Positions 5,626-7,836 of a stretch of 7,836 bases of DNA are shown here, in pieces. The notes under the pieces are model-generated. The model had not been told where the DNA came from. It worked only from the letters and a program-made list of their open reading frames with translations, and searched no databases. The first letter of the stretch is position 1; each line of letters starts with the position of its first letter. Position numbers and translations under genes: made by a program. The DNA is from an uncultured Erysipelotrichaceae bacterium (GTDB taxonomy: Bacteria; Bacillota_I; Bacilli_A; RF39; UBA660), in NCBI GenBank assembly GCA_902803685.1, contig CADCQR010000113.1, positions 1 to 7,836 on the forward strand, read 5' to 3'.

Positions 5626-5711
5626 GCATGTGTGGCGGAATGGTAGACGCGGCGGACTCAAAATCCGCAGTAGGCAACTATGTATGGGTTCAAGTCCCTT
5701 CACATGCACCA
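5626..5711 (+). tRNA. tRNA-Leu (anticodon CAA)
   Basis: An 86-nucleotide class II tRNA. The acceptor GCATGTG (5626-5632) pairs with CACATGC (5701-5707), followed by discriminator A and an encoded CCA (5709-5711). The anticodon stem GCGGA/TCCGC (5652-5656, 5664-5668) encloses the loop CTCAAAA with anticodon CAA (5659-5661), reading UUG. A long variable arm and the T-loop TTCAAGT (5689-5695) are present. The T-stem ATGGG/CCCTT has one apparent T-T mismatch at its second pair. It has its own promoter and two downstream hairpin terminators. Confidence 0.95.
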
Positions 5712-5716
5712 TTGAG

Positions 5717-5734
5717 AAATCTGTCCAGATTTTT
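5717..5734 (+). terminator. First hairpin terminator after tRNA-Leu
   Basis: AAATCT (5717-5722) pairs with AGATTT (5727-5732) around GTCC, followed by a short T-run to 5734. It lies six bases after the tRNA CCA. A stem of this size may be leaky, consistent with the second terminator downstream. Confidence 0.6.
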
Positions 5735-5757
5735 GTAGTCTTGGATTTAATATAGAA

Positions 5758-5791
5758 AATATCAATTTCTAAAAGAAGTTGGTATTTTTTT
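5758..5791 (+). terminator. Second, strong terminator after tRNA-Leu
   Basis: A 13-pair stem with two G-T pairs (5758-5770 with 5774-5786) closes an AAA loop and runs into seven T (5785-5791). Confidence 0.85.
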
Positions 5792-5955
5792 GTTAATTAA
5801 AGAAGACATATTTCACATAAAGCATCACTTGATTATAAAAGGGTGAATTTTGTCAAGACATAGTGACTAATTTATGCAAAACGAAATAATCGTCTGCATA
5901 GGCGATTTTTTTCATATATTAGGAATTTGCTTTAATTTTTAAAAAGTTGGATTTA
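5792..5955. other. Gene-free stretch between tRNA-Leu terminators and the insertion sequence
   Basis: No convincing gene is seen on either strand. The longest conspicuous reading frame, on the minus strand across about 5855-5920, is only about 20 codons and has no ribosome site. The stretch holds a possible hairpin CTTGA...TCAAG (5828-5832 with 5853-5857) and the terminator with its competing hairpin described separately. It does not encode the missing end of the serine recombinase. It may be a leftover leader or the edge of a removed gene. Confidence 0.5.
5873..5912 (+). terminator. Orphan terminator with a competing upstream hairpin
   Basis: AATCGTC (5888-5894) pairs with GGCGATT (5901-5907) around TGCATA and is followed by seven T (5906-5912): a good terminator on the plus strand. 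Part of its left arm and its loop can instead pair upstream: TATGCA (5873-5878) with TGCATA (5895-5900), and ACGA (5881-5884) with TCGT (5890-5893). The two folds exclude each other, as in an attenuator. No gene lies on this strand downstream before the insertion sequence. Confidence 0.6.
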
Positions 5956-6005
5956 TGTCAAGTTTTGGGACACTTTTTTTGACAAATTATTTTTTAATTT
6001 TATAC

Positions 6006-6080
6006 TTATGCGTGGAGCGGGGCCGCGATTTTTTTTAGAAGAAATACCTCATTTTTCGCAGCAAGCTGCTTAAATTTCAT
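6006..6080 (-). other. Possible 24-codon small reading frame in the IS end
   Basis: An ATG at plus 6080-6078 opens a frame beginning MKFKQLAAKNEV and ending KKIAAPLHA before TAA. It spans the unusual GC-rich patch at 6010-6028. Its upstream AGAAGAAAT, a poor ribosome site, is the right arm of a 15-base inverted repeat. It may be a chance frame; nothing in it identifies a function. Confidence 0.15.
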
Positions 6081-6095
6081 TATTTCTTCTAAAAA
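6032..6095. repeat. 15-base perfect inverted repeat with inner hairpin, IS left end
   Basis: TTTTTAGAAGAAATA (6032-6046) is the exact reverse complement of TATTTCTTCTAAAAA (6081-6095). A small inner hairpin, GCAGC-AA-GCTGC (6058-6069), lies in the 34-base spacer. It lies just beyond the orfB end. No T-tract follows the hairpin on the minus strand, so it is not a standard terminator for the transposase. Confidence 0.8.
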
Positions 6096-6112
6096 GATAA
6101 GCATTCTTTCTG

Positions 6113-6991
6113 TTATTTATTCATTTTTTCTAAAGGTGTCATATAATCTAAACTACTATGTATTCGTCTTGTGTTATACCATCCTTCAATAAATTCAAAT
6201 ATGCATATTTTTGCCTCCTCAAATGTTCTATACACTTTATGATTAACTTCTTCTTTTTTTATAATTGAATTAAAACTTTCCATACTTGCATTATCATAGG
6301 GGTATCCTTTCTTACTATAAGAATGTTTAATATTGAATAATTTTAGTAATTCTTCATAATCATTAGAAATATATTGGCTTCCTTGATCTGAATGAAATAT
6401 TAATCATTCAGATGGTGTTCTATTAACTATTGCTTTCTTCATTGCTTCAATCGCTAAGTCATCTGTCATAGGAATATCATATGCATAACCAATAATTTTT
6501 AAATCAAATAAATCCATAACTATAGCCAGATAAGTCCAGCCATATTCAACAGTGTAAATGTATGTTATATCTCCGACCCATTTTAATCCAGGTTTGTCAG
6601 CTTTAAAGTCTTGATTTAAAAGGTTTTTTCTATTAATATCATCAGTTGTCTTTTTACTTCCACTATGATTAAGTTTTTTAACAGTTATGCTTTTAATATT
6701 AAGTTTTTTCATACGTCTTGCAACTCTTTTTTGACTGACATTTAAGCCTTTCTTTTTAAGTATTTTAGTAATCTTAGGAGAGCCGTATCTCATATTAGAT
6801 TCATAAAATATATCTAATATTTGAGCATCTAATTTAACGTTAGCTTCTGTATAACTATTAACTGGATTCTTTAAATGGTAGTAATAGTCTGTTTTAGATA
6901 CTTTCAAACATTTACAAAGTAATCTGACATTATATTCATCTTTATTATCATTAATAAATTTAATTTTGTCTTCTATTTTTTCGTAAATATG
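6113..6991 (-). pseudogene. IS3-family transposase orfB (DDE integrase), nonsense-disrupted
   Basis: Catalytic half of an IS150-like transposase with an rve integrase core. Read on the minus strand it covers an N-terminal HTH_21-like part (FINDNKDEYNVRLL, KTDYYYHLKNP, MRYGSPKI), then GLKWVGDITYIYTVEYGW with the first catalytic Asp, then FHSDQGSQY with the second Asp, then ASMESFNSIIKKEEV with the Glu, and ends RRIHSSLDYMTPLEKMNK before TAA at 6113-6115. An in-frame TGA at plus 6404-6406 splits it between the first and second catalytic Asp; relatives usually have Gly there, so a GGA-to-TGA change is likely. The frame has no start codon of its own near the N-terminus; the TTG at 6907 is internal. 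As in the family, it would be made as an OrfAB fusion by frameshifting. TGA ends spoVAD in this genome, so recoding is unlikely. Confidence 0.9.
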
Positions 6992-7244
6992 GCCATGGCT
7001 TTTTTAAGATTTCATTTTCTTCTTTTAATAATCTATTTTCTTTTCTAATTTTATCTAACTCATCGTTACTGGTAATTTCTCCAGTTGATGTAGTAATAGT
7101 CCTATATTTCTTTACCCAAGAATATATAGCACTTCTTGCTAAGCCATATTCACGACTAATATCAGCTACTGGTTTGCCACCTTCAACTAGCTTAACAATA
7201 TTCTTTTTATAATCTTCATCATATTTTTTGTATGTCCTTTCCAT
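6960..7244 (-). CDS. IS3-family transposase orfA (helix-turn-helix), C-terminus altered
   Basis: DNA-binding half of the transposase, 94 residues. The N-terminal helix-turn-helix is YDEDYKKNIVKLVEGGKPV with DISREYGLARSAIYSWVKKY. A leucine-zipper coiled coil follows (DELDKIRKENRLLKEENEIL), used for dimerisation. AAAGGAG lies nine bases before the ATG. After LKK the frame reads PWPYLRKNRRQN, whereas relatives read AMAIFxKK and stop. That sequence is present here in another frame (GCC ATG GCC ATA TTT), so one A seems to have been lost from the run of six at 7000-7005, where the family normally slips by -1 into orfB. orfB now lies in the +1 frame. The HTH part should still be produced and could act as a repressor or remnant. 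Confidence 0.85.
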   Translation of the reverse strand: MERTYKKYDEDYKKNIVKLVEGGKPVADISREYGLARSAIYSWVKKYRTITTSTGEITSNDELDKIRKENRLLKEENEILKKPWPYLRKNRRQN

Positions 7245-7253
7245 GATACAAAA

Positions 7254-7280
7254 CTCCTTTCACAAGTGGTACATATTATA
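7254..7280 (-). promoter_or_regulatory. Promoter -10 and ribosome site of the IS orfA
   Basis: On the minus strand a perfect TATAAT (plus 7275-7280) lies inside the right terminal region, with no matching -35 at 17 bases. AAAGGAG (plus 7254-7260) precedes the orfA ATG by nine bases. A weak resident promoter completed by a -35 only when IS ends join in a circle is known for IS3 elements; the left tip here does read TTGACA outward (plus 5956-5961). The spacing cannot be fixed because the right tip is uncertain. Confidence 0.45.
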
Positions 7281-7304
7281 CCACAGTGTCCAAAATTTTG
7301 TGTC

Positions 7305-7836
7305 CTAAAAAGTATTCTAACATCAAAAGTATTACAATCCTTACATTTATAATAAATATATTTCTTTTTCTTAGCACCAGGTGCCTTACACGCAAGTATT
7401 CTTCCACAATTTGGACATATTATCTTTTGAACAAATAAATAATCTCTTCTTCTAGAATAGTTTCTAGAATTTCTCAGTTTTTGTCCTTGGCATGACTCCC
7501 ATAGTTCTTTAGATACAATTGGATCAACTACATTATCATAATAACATTCATCCTTTTTACCTTTATTAACTATATAATCGACTTTATAAATTGGATTTCT
7601 AATCATTTTAAGTATTGTAGAATCTCTCCATACTTTATTAAGTAAGTTCTCTTTATTAAATATATTAGCTATTGTTTGATAACTATTCCCTTTTAAATAT
7701 AAATCATACATTCTTTCAATTACTTCTTTGGTAGTTGGATCTGGATGTAGCTTTTTATCAATTTTAATATAACCTACAGGTGCTTTACCAGGTATATGTC
7801 CTGCTTTAAAAGCACCAATTAATCCAAACTTAGTTA
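7305..7836 (-). pseudogene. Large serine recombinase, 3' truncated by the IS and 5' cut by the window
   Basis: Site-specific recombinase of the large serine type, used by phages and integrative elements. The minus-strand frame is open to the window edge, so the N-terminal resolvase catalytic domain, with its Ser, is outside. Present are the Recombinase domain (TKFGLIGAFKAGHIPGKAPVGY at the right edge, PTTKEVIERMYDLYLKGNS, TILKMIRNPIYKVDYIV, NVVDPIVSKELWE) and the start of the zinc ribbon (IICPNCGRILACKAPG, then YYKCKDCN at about 7330-7355). After CKDCNTFDVR the frame runs into the IS end and continues into nonsense residues inside the IS. The coiled-coil C-terminal domain is lost, and no remnant of it is seen beyond the left IS end. 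The protein is very probably inactive. Confidence 0.85.

Larger units (their letters stand above)
5956..7304 (-). mobile_element. Degenerate IS3-family (IS150-like) insertion sequence
   Basis: The element contains orfA and orfB of an IS3-type transposase on the minus strand. The ends are related imperfect inverted repeats: AGTTTTGGGACACT (5961-5974) on the left and AGTGTCCAAAATTTT (7285-7299) on the right, alignable with one gap. A TG at 5956 gives a plausible left tip. The right tip is uncertain by about ten bases, and I see no convincing target-site duplication. A length near 1.35 kb is usual for the group. Both reading frames appear damaged, so the copy is probably not autonomous. On the right it interrupts a serine recombinase gene. 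Confidence 0.8.

Noticed and set aside
5684..5711. tRNA-Leu 3' end as an attachment site for the recombinase element
   Set aside because: No repeat of the tRNA 3' end is visible in the window, and large serine recombinases usually do not use tRNA ends.
5851..5962. TGTCAAG direct repeat at 5851 and 5956 as a second IS end or target duplication
   Set aside because: Similarity stops after seven bases, so it is likely chance in AT-rich sequence.
6404..6406. TGA in orfB as a recoded sense codon
   Set aside because: TGA is the functional stop of spoVAD in this window, and the coding genes use TGG for Trp, so a nonsense mutation is simpler.
1..7836. CRISPR array or defence system
   Set aside because: No regularly spaced repeats and no recognisable defence genes are present.

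Overview
This is a strongly AT-rich bacterial window with the standard genetic code: TGA ends spoVAD, and TGG is used for Trp. The gene content points to a low-GC Bacillota from a spore-forming lineage. It holds a SigF-type sporulation sigma factor followed by spoVAC, spoVAD and spoVAE, and then scpA-scpB, an order resembling the sigF-spoVA-...-scpA-scpB segment of Bacillus. An uncultured gut-type Bacilli or Erysipelotrichia-like organism would fit, but that assignment is inference.

Left part (1-1179): the C-terminal S1 RNA-binding domain of a Tex-like protein with a clean terminator, then an unrecognised single-pass membrane-anchored protein with a long Asn/Asp/Ser-rich insert and its own terminator.

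Sporulation block (about 1216-3733): a SigF-like sigma factor whose start codon is anomalous, a terminator overlapping its stop codon, and a tightly packed spoVAC-spoVAD-spoVAE operon. These SpoVA proteins move dipicolinic acid through the inner forespore membrane. The anti-sigma pair spoIIAA-spoIIAB, which normally precedes sigF, is not here, and neither are spoVAA and spoVAB.

Middle part (3734-5711): a minus-strand RNHCP-type zinc-ribbon protein with an apparently leaderless promoter, the scpA-scpB pair encoding the kleisin and accessory subunits of the SMC condensin, and tRNA-Leu(CAA) with a strong promoter and two downstream hairpin terminators.

Right part (5712-7836): an accessory region. 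A gene-free stretch of roughly 240 bases carries a terminator and a competing hairpin with no gene behind them. It is followed by a decayed IS3/IS150-type insertion sequence on the minus strand. In this copy orfA appears shifted in its slippery A-run and orfB carries a nonsense TGA. The IS interrupts a large serine recombinase gene, whose remaining part runs off the right edge; the missing 3' part is not found on the other side of the IS. The block looks like the edge of a degraded mobile island next to tRNA-Leu.
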